Assembly: GCA_022766785.1 (NCBI GenBank)
Contig: JALEOL010000003.1
Location: 1-63,117 of the forward strand
From: Oscillospiraceae bacterium
GTDB taxonomy: Bacteria > Bacillota > Clostridia > Oscillospirales > Ruminococcaceae
DNA length: 63,117 nucleotides
Direction: 5' to 3'
Part shown: one piece after another, positions 16,723-25,507 of the stretch
Numbering within the stretch: the first letter of the stretch is position 1
How the letters are laid out: each line of letters begins with the position of its first letter
Translations under genes and position numbers: made by a program
Notes under the pieces: model-generated
Seen by the model: only the letters and a program-made list of their open reading frames with translations
Told to the model about the DNA's origin: nothing
The model's database searches: none

Positions 16723-17583
16723 TTATTGTTTTATTCCATATATTACTCTAATAACGCCGCACATGTCCTTTTCGTACCGTGCAGCCATTCCGCATTCCTC
16801 GAATATTCTCATAACATCGTCCTGCTGACCCATACCGATCTCCGCCGCCAACATTCCGCCGGGCTTCAGCCTTGCGCTCCACAGCGGTATCATTCTGCGG
16901 TAGTAGTCCAGCCCGTCCTCGCCGCCGGCAAGCGCCGTTTCCGGTTCGAACCGCACCTCGGTCTGTAATTCGCGCATATCCTGCGCCGTGAGGTAGGGGG
17001 GATTGGTAACGATCAGGTCGAACATCGGCAGCGCCTTTGCGGTCTCAGCCGAGAGCACATCTCCGCGAACCGCTTCGCAAAGGGCTTCCACTCCGTTCAG
17101 CGTGATGTTCCTTTCAAGGTAAGAGATCGCCTGCTCCGACAGCTCCACCAGCTTCACCGGAACCTTTGCGAGTTTCGCAAGAGTAATTCCGATACAGCCG
17201 CTCCCGGCGCACAAATCCACAGCTGTAAAACCCTCGTGCAGGTGCTCCCGTGCGAACTTCACCGCCAGTTCAGCCAGGGTCTCCGTGTCCTGCCGGGGGA
17301 TAAGCACGCCCCTGCCGACCTTGAACGGCAGCCCGTAGAATTCCCACTCGCCGAGGATATATTGCAGCGGTTCGCCGGACAGCCTGCGCGTAACGCACCG
17401 CCCCACCTCCGCCTGCTGCTCCGCAGTCACCGGAAGTCCGGGATACATCACCATATCGCTCCGGGTAACGCCGCAGACATGCATGACGAGCTGCTCCGCC
17501 TCGAACCGCGGATCCTCATTGCCGCCCTCGGCAAGCCGCCGGGTACATTCCCGGAGCAGACCGCCGATATCCGCCGCCGTCAC
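16723..17583 (-). CDS. prmC: Release-factor glutamine N5-methyltransferase PrmC
   Basis: 286 residues. The N-terminal helical domain binds the release factor; the SAM domain carries VDLCAGSGCIGI and the glutamine-methylation motif NPPYLT. It methylates the GGQ glutamine of RF1 and RF2. It overlaps the DUF1385 gene by 4 bases; DUF1385-prmC pairing is widespread in Firmicutes, often with prfA, which is not present here. Confidence 0.94.
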   Translation of the reverse strand: MTAADIGGLLRECTRRLAEGGNEDPRFEAEQLVMHVCGVTRSDMVMYPGLPVTAEQQAEVGRCVTRRLSGEPLQYILGEWEFYGLPFKVGRGVLIPRQDTETLAELAVKFAREHLHEGFTAVDLCAGSGCIGITLAKLAKVPVKLVELSEQAISYLERNITLNGVEALCEAVRGDVLSAETAKALPMFDLIVTNPPYLTAQDMRELQTEVRFEPETALAGGEDGLDYYRRMIPLWSARLKPGGMLAAEIGMGQQDDVMRIFEECGMAARYEKDMCGVIRVIYGIKQ

Positions 17584-18644
17584 CAGTTGTCGTCCTCGCC
17601 GTCTTTGGGCAGGCAGGGAGTGACCGCCGCGATAGCCACCTCGATCATGCTGTCGTCAGGCTCTTTTGTGGTAATGCGCTGCATCCACAGTCCGGGAGCG
17701 GAGAATATCTTTGTAATGATGTTGTCGTGACGTCCTGCGAACCTTATCAGCTCATACGCAAAGCCCACAACGAACGGCAGCAGCAGCAGCTTGCACACCG
17801 TTCTCAGGAGAATCGCGATGCTGTCGCTGCTGAGGTGAAGAAGGCTCTTGAAAAGCTCCGGAGTTATCGGCACGACGCTGTACACCAGAATGCTCACCAG
17901 CAGCGTTATAATGATGAAGCTGGTGCCGCACCTCGGGTGGAAGCGGCACATCGGGCGGACATTCTCAACGGTGAGCGGCTTTCCTGCCTCGTAGCAGGCG
18001 ATAGTCTTGTGCTCGGCGCCGTGGTAGCGGTACATTCTGTTCATGTCCTTCATTTTGGAAGTCGCCCACATGTACACCACGAAAATGATTATTTTCAGCA
18101 CGCCCTCAAAGGTAGTTCTCCACATGGAGATATCCACCGACTTCACCAGCACAGTGCTGCCTGCCGGAAGCCCGGGTAGCACGCTCTCAAGCCCACCCAG
18201 AGGCTCTGTGGGAAGCAGGCTCTCTATCCAGGTGAAAAGGTAGCTCGGCACCAGCAGGAACAGGAACACCGCCAGCGCCACGCCGATCACCATTGCGATC
18301 GCCATGATAGCCCCGGTGAGCTTGTCGCCCAGCTTTTCGTCCAGCCACTTCTCGAATTTCGAAGGCTCCTCGTCCTCCTCGTCGTCCAGCATTCCGCTTT
18401 TCTCTGCGGATTTCATCAGGCATTTATAGCCCTCGCCCAGCTGCTGTACGAAGTTTATGCTGCCCCTTATCACCGGGCATTTGTTGTACCATTTCTTCGG
18501 CTTGATATCCCACTCGTCCACGTCGATGCTGCCGTCCTTCATGCGCACCGCCATAGCGCCCTTGGACACGCCTTTCATCATTACGCCCTCGATAAGCGCC
18601 TGTCCGCCGACCGTGGTCTTTTTGCCTGTATTTTTACTCCCCAT
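17580..18644 (-). CDS. DUF1385 membrane protein
   Basis: 354 residues. GGQALIEGVMMKG near the N-terminus and RYHGAEHKTIACYEAG are the DUF1385 signatures; HPRCGTSFI follows. Four to five membrane helices are visible (about residues 110-135, 180-200, 240-265, 285-310). The function is unknown in the literature I know; the linkage to prmC is conserved. The start at 18644 is chosen because AAAGGAGCG precedes it; an ATG six codons upstream would lack a binding site. The start overlaps the histidine kinase end. Confidence 0.88.
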   Translation of the reverse strand: MGSKNTGKKTTVGGQALIEGVMMKGVSKGAMAVRMKDGSIDVDEWDIKPKKWYNKCPVIRGSINFVQQLGEGYKCLMKSAEKSGMLDDEEDEEPSKFEKWLDEKLGDKLTGAIMAIAMVIGVALAVFLFLLVPSYLFTWIESLLPTEPLGGLESVLPGLPAGSTVLVKSVDISMWRTTFEGVLKIIIFVVYMWATSKMKDMNRMYRYHGAEHKTIACYEAGKPLTVENVRPMCRFHPRCGTSFIIITLLVSILVYSVVPITPELFKSLLHLSSDSIAILLRTVCKLLLLPFVVGFAYELIRFAGRHDNIITKIFSAPGLWMQRITTKEPDDSMIEVAIAAVTPCLPKDGEDDNW

Positions 18645-20082
18645 CAGGGTCGCTCCTTTCATTCATCTGCTTGAGCGGCAGCGTAATCGTCACTGTTGTG
18701 CCCTTACCCAGCACGCTGTCGATGTCCAGAGTGCCGCCGTGCATCGAGATTATCTCGTCCGCGACCGCAAGCCCTATTCCGCTGCCCCGACGGGTGTTGT
18801 CCGCCTTGTAGAATTTCGCCTTGACCTTCGGCAGGTCAGACGCCGCAATGCCTATTCCGGTGTCCGCAACGGTTATCGTCAGGGTATCAGCGCCCTTTTC
18901 GACGCTGATATCAACGCTCCCGCCGGGGTCGGAATACTTTATCGCATTGTCAATAACATTGATGAACACCTGCCGCAGCCGGTTCTTGTCACCGTACACC
19001 ACGCACAGGAATTCCGGCTCGGTGTAATGTACCGTCTTGTTCTCCTTGCGCGCCTTGTCGGTGTATATAAGCAGCGCGTCGTCAAGCTCTGCGATGATGT
19101 CGATGTTCGCCATCTGGAGGGAGAACCTGCCGTTCTGTATGCGCGAGAAATCCAGCAGTTCTTCCACCATGCCCTCAAGTCTGCCGGTCTCGTGGGTGAT
19201 GACCGTCATTCCCTTGCGGTAGGTATCCTCGTCATAGCCCGCCTGCAACGTCTCGCTCCAGCCCTTTATTGCGGTGAGCGGAGTACGCAGCTCGTGGCTG
19301 ACCGACGAGATGAAATCGTTCTTTATCGCCTCGGAGTTCTCCAGCTCGTCTGCCATGTCGTTGAACACCCGTGAAAGCTCGCCTATCTCGTCGTTGTTGC
19401 GGATAGCTATGCGCTCGGAGAAATCACCCTTTGCCAGCTTTTTCGCAGTGACGCTTATCTGCATCAGCGGAACGCAGATAGATTTTACAAAGTACATTCC
19501 ACTGCTTATCACCATAAGTATCATTGCAGCGCTGATTATCACCGCAGTAAGCATTATCGTGCTGAGCTGGCTGTCTATCTGCTTCATCGAGGCGACATAC
19601 CTCAGCGCGTTGTATGAGGAACTGGGCTGCGCGATAGTTACCGTGACCGCGATGATGTTCTCACCGTTTTCATAGCCGTGGAATATCCCCACGCCGTCCT
19701 CGGATCTCATCGCCATCTCGTAGTCCGGCATATTATAGCTCTCGTCAGGGGAAAATCCGCTGCTGCTAAGAGTTACCTCGCCGTTCTTGTTGATGGACAT
19801 CATCTCCATCTGCTCCTTCTTGTCGAAGCCCTCGATAAGCTCCCTAACCTCGGAGGAGTAATTCACCGCCATATCCTCGTACAGCCGGGAAAGCACCGTC
19901 GCAGTGGCGTTCGCCTCGGACACGACGTAGTTTTCCGCAGAGCCGTAGTAATACTGCCGGGTGAAATAATAAATGCAGACGTTCGCGATGACCAGAAGTA
20001 TCCCCACGACGCTCAGCGTGTTGAACATCCACCGTCCGGCTATCGAGCTTCGCAGCCCTGTGCGGATAGTTTTCTTGTCCAT
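18634..20082 (-). CDS. HAMP-domain sensor histidine kinase
   Basis: About 482 residues. TM1 (NTLSVVGILLVIANVCIYYF), an extracytoplasmic sensor of roughly 130 residues, TM2 (IMLTAVIISAAMILMVISSG), HAMP, HisKA with phospho-His in SSVSHELRTPLTAI, and a HATPase domain with N, G1 (DTGIGIA) and G2 (GSGIGLAV) boxes. The ATG at 20082 overlaps the response regulator stop (TGATG); a GTG four codons upstream is an alternative. The ligand is unknown; the adjacent lipoprotein may take part in sensing. Confidence 0.93.
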   Translation of the reverse strand: MDKKTIRTGLRSSIAGRWMFNTLSVVGILLVIANVCIYYFTRQYYYGSAENYVVSEANATATVLSRLYEDMAVNYSSEVRELIEGFDKKEQMEMMSINKNGEVTLSSSGFSPDESYNMPDYEMAMRSEDGVGIFHGYENGENIIAVTVTIAQPSSSYNALRYVASMKQIDSQLSTIMLTAVIISAAMILMVISSGMYFVKSICVPLMQISVTAKKLAKGDFSERIAIRNNDEIGELSRVFNDMADELENSEAIKNDFISSVSHELRTPLTAIKGWSETLQAGYDEDTYRKGMTVITHETGRLEGMVEELLDFSRIQNGRFSLQMANIDIIAELDDALLIYTDKARKENKTVHYTEPEFLCVVYGDKNRLRQVFINVIDNAIKYSDPGGSVDISVEKGADTLTITVADTGIGIAASDLPKVKAKFYKADNTRRGSGIGLAVADEIISMHGGTLDIDSVLGKGTTVTITLPLKQMNERSDPDGE

Positions 20083-20777
20083 CAGCCGTTCCACTTATAG
20101 CCGAAGCCCCAGATAGTCTGAATGTACTGCGGATTTGAGGGGTCTTCCTCTATCTTCATTCGCAGGCGGCGGATATTCACGTCCACCACCTTGTCGTCGC
20201 CGTAGTAGGCGTCGCCCCAGATGTGGTGCAGGATCGTCTTTCTGTCAAGCGCCGTGCCGCGGTTCTTCAGCAGGAATTCCATGATGTGGTATTCCACCTG
20301 GGTAAGCTCTATAGGTTCGCCGTTTTTCAGCACCGTGCGGCTCTGGTGATCCAGCGTGAACGGCCCGGAGGTGACATTGCGCACCGCCTCCTGCCGGCTC
20401 TGGCTGACGTTCACGCGGCGGTAGATCGCGTCCACGCGCGCCACCAGCTCGGACGGAGAGAACGGCTTTGTGACGTAATCGTCAGCGCCTATCATCAGAC
20501 AGTTCACCTTGTCCATCTCCTGGCTTTTCGCGGAAAGCATGATAATGCCTATCTCGCTGCTCTGCTCGCGTATCCAGCGGCAGAGTGCAAAGCCGTCCAT
20601 TCCCGGCATCATGATGTCCAGCAGCGCAACGTCAAAATTGCCGTTCTGCTCGGTGTAGACTTTCACAGCGTCCTCGCCGCAGGATACGTCCACCACATCA
20701 TATCCCGACCTTACCAGATTTATCACAACGAAGTCTCGGATAGCGTCCTCGTCCTCGCATACCAGAATTCTTTTCAT
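20082..20777 (-). CDS. OmpR/PhoB-family response regulator
   Basis: 231 residues. Receiver domain with acidic pocket (CEDEDA), phospho-acceptor Asp in VALLDIMMPGMDG and Lys in DDYVTKPFSPSEL, then a winged-helix DNA-binding domain (VEYHIMEFLLKNRG, DVNIRRLRMKIEEDPSNP, IWGFGYKW). Partner of the kinase encoded immediately downstream. It is preceded by the lipoprotein gene at 16 bases, so the three form one unit. Confidence 0.95.
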   Translation of the reverse strand: MKRILVCEDEDAIRDFVVINLVRSGYDVVDVSCGEDAVKVYTEQNGNFDVALLDIMMPGMDGFALCRWIREQSSEIGIIMLSAKSQEMDKVNCLMIGADDYVTKPFSPSELVARVDAIYRRVNVSQSRQEAVRNVTSGPFTLDHQSRTVLKNGEPIELTQVEYHIMEFLLKNRGTALDRKTILHHIWGDAYYGDDKVVDVNIRRLRMKIEEDPSNPQYIQTIWGFGYKWNG

Positions 20778-20793
20778 AATGCCCCCCTGTGCG

Positions 20794-22161
20794 TCACAGC
20801 ACGATAAAGCTGTCCCTGAGTTCGCTTTCAGTAAGCGCCAGCTTTCCGGTCAGATAGCCGGTGGTCTCCTTGCAGCAGATGATGTTCTCCTCGTTCTCGC
20901 CTATCATGTGGTAATCCTTGGAGTTCACCAGCGCCTCGGTGTCGTCCTTGTCGATGGTGCGTATCCTCATCAGCTCGGTGCTGTCGTTTACCTCCAGCCC
21001 GGTCTCTCCGCTGTAGGATATGAATATAATCTCGTTCTCCTGGGAGTTCACCACCGCCGTCACCACTCCCTGCCACCTGCTCGGGAAAAGCAGCGCAAAG
21101 TTGTACTTGCTGCTGTAATAGCTGTAATATTCCTGCTCGTAGCGGTTATTCCTGACCGAATACCACACCACCGCGCACAGCTGCTCTGAGCGCGTCAGCG
21201 TCTCATAACCCGGCAGCGGCACCATTGACGGTATTTCAAGGCAGCCGTCGCCGTCGATGTCGGCGCTGCGGATATCCGTCATATAGTCATTAGTGAAACG
21301 GGATATCACGTTTGTGCGCGCCCCGTCCTCACCGGCGAAGGAATTCACCGGAGTCATAAGCCTCCCGCCCTTGCAGTAAAGCACGTCCGTGCCATACTGT
21401 CCTATGCCCCAGCTGTAATCCACGAACAGCGCCGTGGTGTCCTCGGAAAGCTGCCCCTTAGTCACGCTCACAAAATCAGCGCCGGACCCTCCCAGCGGAG
21501 TTTCGCTCAGCTTCACCAGTCCTGCGTCGGTCTTGGTGAACATCATCGCCATTGCGGTCTGGGTAGTCTTGTCCGGCACGACTGTCACAAGCTCGTCCTG
21601 CCCGTCGGAATTGAGGTCAAGCACCTCCATGCAGGCGTAGCTACCGCTGTACAGCTCGGATATTATTCCGCCGCTGTAGTTCAGCACGCTCAGCGTCCGT
21701 TCGGTCTGGTTGAGCATGGAGAAGCACACGATCACCTCGGTGCTTTTTCCGTTGCCGAGCTTCGCGAAGCTGATGCTGTCCACCTCGCTGCCCACGCACG
21801 CAAGGTCGTACACCGCCTGCCATTCACCGTCGTACTGGTCAAGCACCTTCATTCGCAGCGCGCTCTCTCCGGACTGCACCGACTGGGACTCGTAAAACAC
21901 CAGCGCTTCCTCTCCCGGCTCGTCGTCGATGTCCTGGAGCACGAACGCCGAGCGGAATTCTCCGCCCCTGGGGTATTTCAGGTTTACGGAACTGCCCGTG
22001 CTGTTGATAAGCGCCTGATATATCTCGCTTTGCTCCTGCGTCAGCTTCGGCGCGGTGAGAAGATTTTCCACAGAACCGCCCGAACAGCCGCACAGAGATA
22101 TCGCCGCAGTCAGCGCCGCCGCGCCGTGCAGCAGTCTGATCGGTCTTTTGACTGTCAACAC
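20794..22161 (-). CDS. Lipoprotein with FG-GAP/VCBS-like repeats, linked to a two-component system
   Basis: 455 residues. The signal peptide ends at lipobox LCGC (Cys about 26), so the protein is probably anchored outside the membrane. The body holds repeated beta-propeller-like blades (FVLQDIDDEPGEEALVFYES; VLDLNSDGQDELVTVV; SADIDGDGCLEIPSM) with calcium-type D-x-D-x-D loops, typical of VCBS/FG-GAP families. No catalytic motif. The start is GTG 22161 or TTG 22158 with GGGGG close by. Position directly before the response regulator and kinase suggests an extracytoplasmic accessory sensor (inference). Confidence 0.8.
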   Translation of the reverse strand: MLTVKRPIRLLHGAAALTAAISLCGCSGGSVENLLTAPKLTQEQSEIYQALINSTGSSVNLKYPRGGEFRSAFVLQDIDDEPGEEALVFYESQSVQSGESALRMKVLDQYDGEWQAVYDLACVGSEVDSISFAKLGNGKSTEVIVCFSMLNQTERTLSVLNYSGGIISELYSGSYACMEVLDLNSDGQDELVTVVPDKTTQTAMAMMFTKTDAGLVKLSETPLGGSGADFVSVTKGQLSEDTTALFVDYSWGIGQYGTDVLYCKGGRLMTPVNSFAGEDGARTNVISRFTNDYMTDIRSADIDGDGCLEIPSMVPLPGYETLTRSEQLCAVVWYSVRNNRYEQEYYSYYSSKYNFALLFPSRWQGVVTAVVNSQENEIIFISYSGETGLEVNDSTELMRIRTIDKDDTEALVNSKDYHMIGENEENIICCKETTGYLTGKLALTESELRDSFIVL

Positions 22162-22170
22162 CCCCGGTCG

Positions 22171-23106
22171 TCAGATTTCTGCGCTTTCGTCAACGGAAGC
22201 GGCACTCTCCTGCTTTTTCGGCTTCATGAACAGAGCGATAAGCACCACAAGAGCAAACACTCCAGCCGCGGCGTCCGCCGCAGGAACAAGGCTCATGTAA
22301 TATGCCGACTCGCCGTAATTCGCCTGGTACAGCCATTCCGCCTCATACTGGGTGAACACTATCCTGGAAGCGGTCTCCGCCGGGCCGAACAGCATGGCGG
22401 CAATGCCGGAAAGGCTGTTTGCCAGGATAGTCACCACCGCAGCGGCGCCTGATACCGCGAGCGCCCCACGGGTGTGCTTCCCCTCGTTTCCTGAAAGCAG
22501 CTTTGCCAGCTGCATGAAGAACACAGCCGAAAGGATCACCGAGATACAGTTGATGAGATATTCCGGGACGGTGGTGACCGCCATTTTCTCCATAAAGATA
22601 CCAATGCCGCGAAGCGTGTAGTATACCGCTCCCACAACAGTGGCAAAGCCCAGTCCGGGCTTGAATTCCTTATTGTACAGGATAAAGAACGCCACAACAA
22701 GCATTGCCGCGCCGAAAATAAGATCCACCCACATCATGAACGGAGACGGCAGGACAGCGCTCTCTTTCGGGATACGCATTTCGGAGTAGCCCTCATACAG
22801 CGCGCCGAGAGCCGGCACAAGCATTGCAAAGCCGATCGCCGCAGCCCTGCTGTCTGTTATCCTGGATACGGGGGTCTGGTAGAAAGACGCGCCTTTTTTC
22901 CTGTCGATGACCGCGGCAGCCACCGCGCCGCCAATGGTGAGCAGCACCGCTCCCCAGAAGCAGTAGTTCATGAAAAAGCCGTTAGTGTACTTCAGAAATC
23001 CGCTTGTCATATCTGTTCCGGCGCACAACTGAGCCATTCTTGCCGCGAAAGCGAGAACGAACCCGGGGATAAGCACCCACACGCCAAGCCTGATGTTATT
23101 CTTCAT
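22171..23106 (-). CDS. Multi-spanning membrane protein of unknown function
   Basis: 311 residues with about eight hydrophobic helices (for example LGVWVLIPGFVLAFAARMAQ, YCFWGAVLLTIGGAVAAAVI, FGAAMLVVAFFILY, GVFALVVLIALFM) and short loops. No recognised family motif. The ATG at 23106 has AAGGAGC nine bases upstream. It is the first gene of the long minus-strand run and lies 9 bases before the repeat lipoprotein, which argues for a link with that signalling unit. Confidence 0.75.
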   Translation of the reverse strand: MKNNIRLGVWVLIPGFVLAFAARMAQLCAGTDMTSGFLKYTNGFFMNYCFWGAVLLTIGGAVAAAVIDRKKGASFYQTPVSRITDSRAAAIGFAMLVPALGALYEGYSEMRIPKESAVLPSPFMMWVDLIFGAAMLVVAFFILYNKEFKPGLGFATVVGAVYYTLRGIGIFMEKMAVTTVPEYLINCISVILSAVFFMQLAKLLSGNEGKHTRGALAVSGAAAVVTILANSLSGIAAMLFGPAETASRIVFTQYEAEWLYQANYGESAYYMSLVPAADAAAGVFALVVLIALFMKPKKQESAASVDESAEI

Positions 23107-23165
23107 ATCAAAGTTGCTCCTTGCTGAAAACAAACTGTGTACATCGTATAGACATATCTTATTTT

Positions 23166-23194
23166 ATTTTATCACATATTTGTATAGAATTCAA
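23166..23194 (-). promoter_or_regulatory. Probable promoter of the membrane protein-lipoprotein-TCS-recA run
   Basis: On the reverse strand TTGAAT (23194-23189), 17-base spacer, TAAAAT (23171-23166). Confidence 0.6.
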
Positions 23195-23283
23195 GTGTTT
23201 TTTTGCCTTTGAGAGAGATTTCACAAGAATTACATTTTATGCCGTGCGAATACCAAAACCAGATTTGAAGATTTGTACACAAC

Positions 23284-23314
23284 CCCGATTGACAAACAGT
23301 TCCCTCTTGTGTTA
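23284..23314 (+). promoter_or_regulatory. Orphan plus-strand promoter facing the tyrS terminator
   Basis: TTGACA at about 23289, an 18-base spacer and TATCAT read towards the 3' end of tyrS. No plus-strand gene follows: only a possible 9-codon ORF (ATG near 23321 to TAA) before the terminator hairpin at 23357-23386. It could make a short untranslated RNA. Confidence 0.4.
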
Positions 23315-23348
23315 TCATACCATGAGCGCCGAATTTAACGCCCTGCCA

Positions 23349-23386
23349 TAAAATCACCCCCGGAAGAACTACTCGCCTTCCGGGGG
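23349..23386 (-). terminator. Terminator of tyrS
   Basis: CCCCCGGAAG (23357-23366) pairs with CTTCCGGGGG (23377-23386); on the reverse strand it is followed by TGATTTTAT. Confidence 0.85.
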
Positions 23387-23392
23387 ATATCA

Positions 23393-24604
23393 TTATGCCT
23401 TTGCCACTGCCTTGTGATATACCTTCTTGCCCTTGCGGATAATCACCTCGGGGTTTATCTCGATCTGTGCGTTTACGTCCTCGATAATTACATCGTCTAT
23501 CGCCAGACCCTTGCCGGTGATGAGCGTCCTTGCCTCGCGCTTGGAGTTTACCAGCTTTGTCGCAACCAGCAGGTCAAGAACGCCTATCCTGCCGTCAACA
23601 AGCTCTACCTCGGTGGTGGGCATATTCTCGGAATTGCCGCCCTTGCCGCCGAACAGCGCCTTTGCCGCCGCGAGAGCCTTTTCCGCTTCCTCCTCGCCGT
23701 GAACCAGCTTTGTCAGCTCGTATGCAAGTATCTCCTTTGCCTTGTTCAGCTCGCTGCCCTCCCAGTGGGACATCTCGTCTATCTGCTCCAGCGGCAGGAA
23801 TGTCAGCATCTTTATGCACTTCATTACGTCAGCGTCCGCAACGTTTCTCCAGTACTGGAAGAAATCAAACGGCGAGGTCTTTTCCGGGTCAAGCCAAACC
23901 GCGCCCTTTTCTGTCTTGCCCATTTTCTTGCCCTCGGAGTTAAGAAGCAAGGTGATAGTCATTGCGTGCGCGTCCTTGCCCAGCTTCTTGCGGATAAGCT
24001 CGGTGCCGCCCAGCATGTTAGCCCACTGGTCGTCGCCGCCGAACTGCATATTGCAGCCGTACTTCTGGAACAGCATGTAGAAGTCGTAGCTCTGCATTAT
24101 CATGTAGTTAAATTCCAGGAAAGTAAGTCCGCGCTCCATGCGCTGCTTGTAGCACTCGAAGGTCAGCATTTTGTTTACGCTGAAGCAAGCGCCTACCTCG
24201 CGCAGAACGTCAATGTAATTCAGGTTCATCAGCCAGTCGGCATTGTTCACCATGACAGCCTTGCCGTCTGAAAAGTCGATGAAGCGGCTCATCTGCTTCT
24301 TGAAGCACTCGATGTTGTGCTCGATGTCCTCTTTGGTGAGCATTTTTCTCATGTCGGATTTGCCGGAGGGGTCGCCTATCATTCCGGTGCCGCCGCCAAG
24401 CAGGGCTATCGGCTTGTTTCCTGCCATTTGCAGCCGCTTCATAAGGCACAGCGCCATGAAGTGTCCAACGTGCAGAGAGTCCGCTGTCGGGTCGAAGCCG
24501 ATGTAGAAGGTCGCCTTGCCGGCGTTTATCATCTTCTTTACCTCGTCCTCGTCAGTTACCTGCGCGATAAGTCCTCTCGCTACCAGTTCGTCGTAAAGTT
24601 CCAT
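23393..24604 (-). CDS. tyrS: Tyrosyl-tRNA synthetase
   Basis: 403 residues. Class I signatures are present as HVGHF (HIGH-like) and KMGKT (KMSKS-like); YIGFDPTADSLHVGH and QFGGDDQWANMLGG are TyrRS-specific. A C-terminal S4-like domain (from about 340: LVNSKREARTLITGKGLAIDD) binds the tRNA. It charges tRNA-Tyr. AAAGGAG precedes the ATG. The T-box upstream of the neighbouring Nudix gene probably controls it, since no separate promoter or terminator is seen in the 131-base gap. Confidence 0.97.
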   Translation of the reverse strand: MELYDELVARGLIAQVTDEDEVKKMINAGKATFYIGFDPTADSLHVGHFMALCLMKRLQMAGNKPIALLGGGTGMIGDPSGKSDMRKMLTKEDIEHNIECFKKQMSRFIDFSDGKAVMVNNADWLMNLNYIDVLREVGACFSVNKMLTFECYKQRMERGLTFLEFNYMIMQSYDFYMLFQKYGCNMQFGGDDQWANMLGGTELIRKKLGKDAHAMTITLLLNSEGKKMGKTEKGAVWLDPEKTSPFDFFQYWRNVADADVMKCIKMLTFLPLEQIDEMSHWEGSELNKAKEILAYELTKLVHGEEEAEKALAAAKALFGGKGGNSENMPTTEVELVDGRIGVLDLLVATKLVNSKREARTLITGKGLAIDDVIIEDVNAQIEINPEVIIRKGKKVYHKAVAKA

Positions 24605-24735
24605 TGTTTGTTCTCCTTTATTCTTGATGATTTATGTGATTTTTCAACATTTGAAGGTTAATTCGCGGAGCATTCTCCATAAGCGATGAGATTTCTTTTA
24701 AATCCCACTGATACCACGACCTTTCACTGATGTTA

Positions 24736-25221
24736 TTACATTGCAAGGAAATCCCTCAGCAGTTCTTTCCCGACAGTCCCGTGACTGAGCAGCTCCCGTG
24801 CTTCTTCAAGCCCGAACCACCCTGCCCTCTCCACTTCGCCGGACAGCCTGAACTCCCCCGGCTTCACGATGCAGACGTACCCAAGCATGAGGTTATCGTG
24901 CTTCGGATAGTAATAGCTGTTGATGTAACGCAGGCTCACCACCTCCAGCCCGGTTTCCTCCCGGACTTCCCGAATGGCGGTCTGCTCGGCGGTCTCCTGC
25001 TCCTTGATGAACCCGGCAACGCAGACGTAGTTCTTTGTCGCATAGGTCTGCCGGATAAGCGCGAACCGCCCCTCTCCGTCGGTCAGCAGGCATATCACAC
25101 AGGGGTAGGAGAAGCTGAACCACGGTCTGCCGCAGCTTTCGCAGAACGGTATCTCGCCCTCGTCCCCGACCTGTCTGCTAATAAGCTTCGCACCGCAGCC
25201 GGGGCAGTATGTGAATTTCAT
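24736..25221 (-). CDS. Zinc-ribbon Nudix hydrolase (NADH pyrophosphatase-like)
   Basis: 161 residues. The N-terminal zinc ribbon CPGC ... CESC is followed by a Nudix box G-x5-E-x7-REVREETGLE (residues about 70-92). The arrangement resembles the C-terminal half of NudC, which hydrolyses NAD(H) or removes NAD caps, but the protein is shorter and the NudC SQPWPFP motif is absent, so the substrate is open. GAGGTGATAGA precedes the ATG. It is the first gene after the T-box terminator, ahead of tyrS. Confidence 0.85.
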   Translation of the reverse strand: MKFTYCPGCGAKLISRQVGDEGEIPFCESCGRPWFSFSYPCVICLLTDGEGRFALIRQTYATKNYVCVAGFIKEQETAEQTAIREVREETGLEVVSLRYINSYYYPKHDNLMLGYVCIVKPGEFRLSGEVERAGWFGLEEARELLSHGTVGKELLRDFLAM

Positions 25222-25266
25222 TCTATCACCTCACGCTTATTCTTACCATAAAGTAACGCAGAATAC

Positions 25267-25505
25267 AAAACCCTCCATGAGCATAACTCACAGAGGGCGA
25301 AAAACCGCGGTACCACCTCAATTACGGATATTCCCGTATCTTTGGACAGCTTTAACGGGCTTACCCGTGCGGAACTACTTGCAAACGCTTTCGCACCGCC
25401 GCTCCGGGAGGTAATTCGCCGCCGGACTCCCTGCCGCTTCGCACCGAACAGCGGCTCTCTGAAAGGGTCGTTCCGGGACTACTGATTTCCCGTCAACGCT
25501 TTAAA
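25267..25505 (-). promoter_or_regulatory. T-box riboswitch with terminator, upstream of nudix-tyrS
   Basis: The reverse strand carries the T-box core GAGGTGGTACCGCGG (25319-25305), whose UGGU bulge would pair with an ACCA tRNA end, after a Stem I region containing CAGAGAGC and GGTGCGAA-type elements. The terminator CCCTC...GAGGGTTTTG follows (25297-25267). The specifier loop reads GAAUUACC; UAC (Tyr) fits the tyrS downstream, UUA (Leu) is the other reading. Uncharged tRNA should allow read-through into the Nudix gene and tyrS. Confidence 0.88.
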
Positions 25506-25507
25506 TA

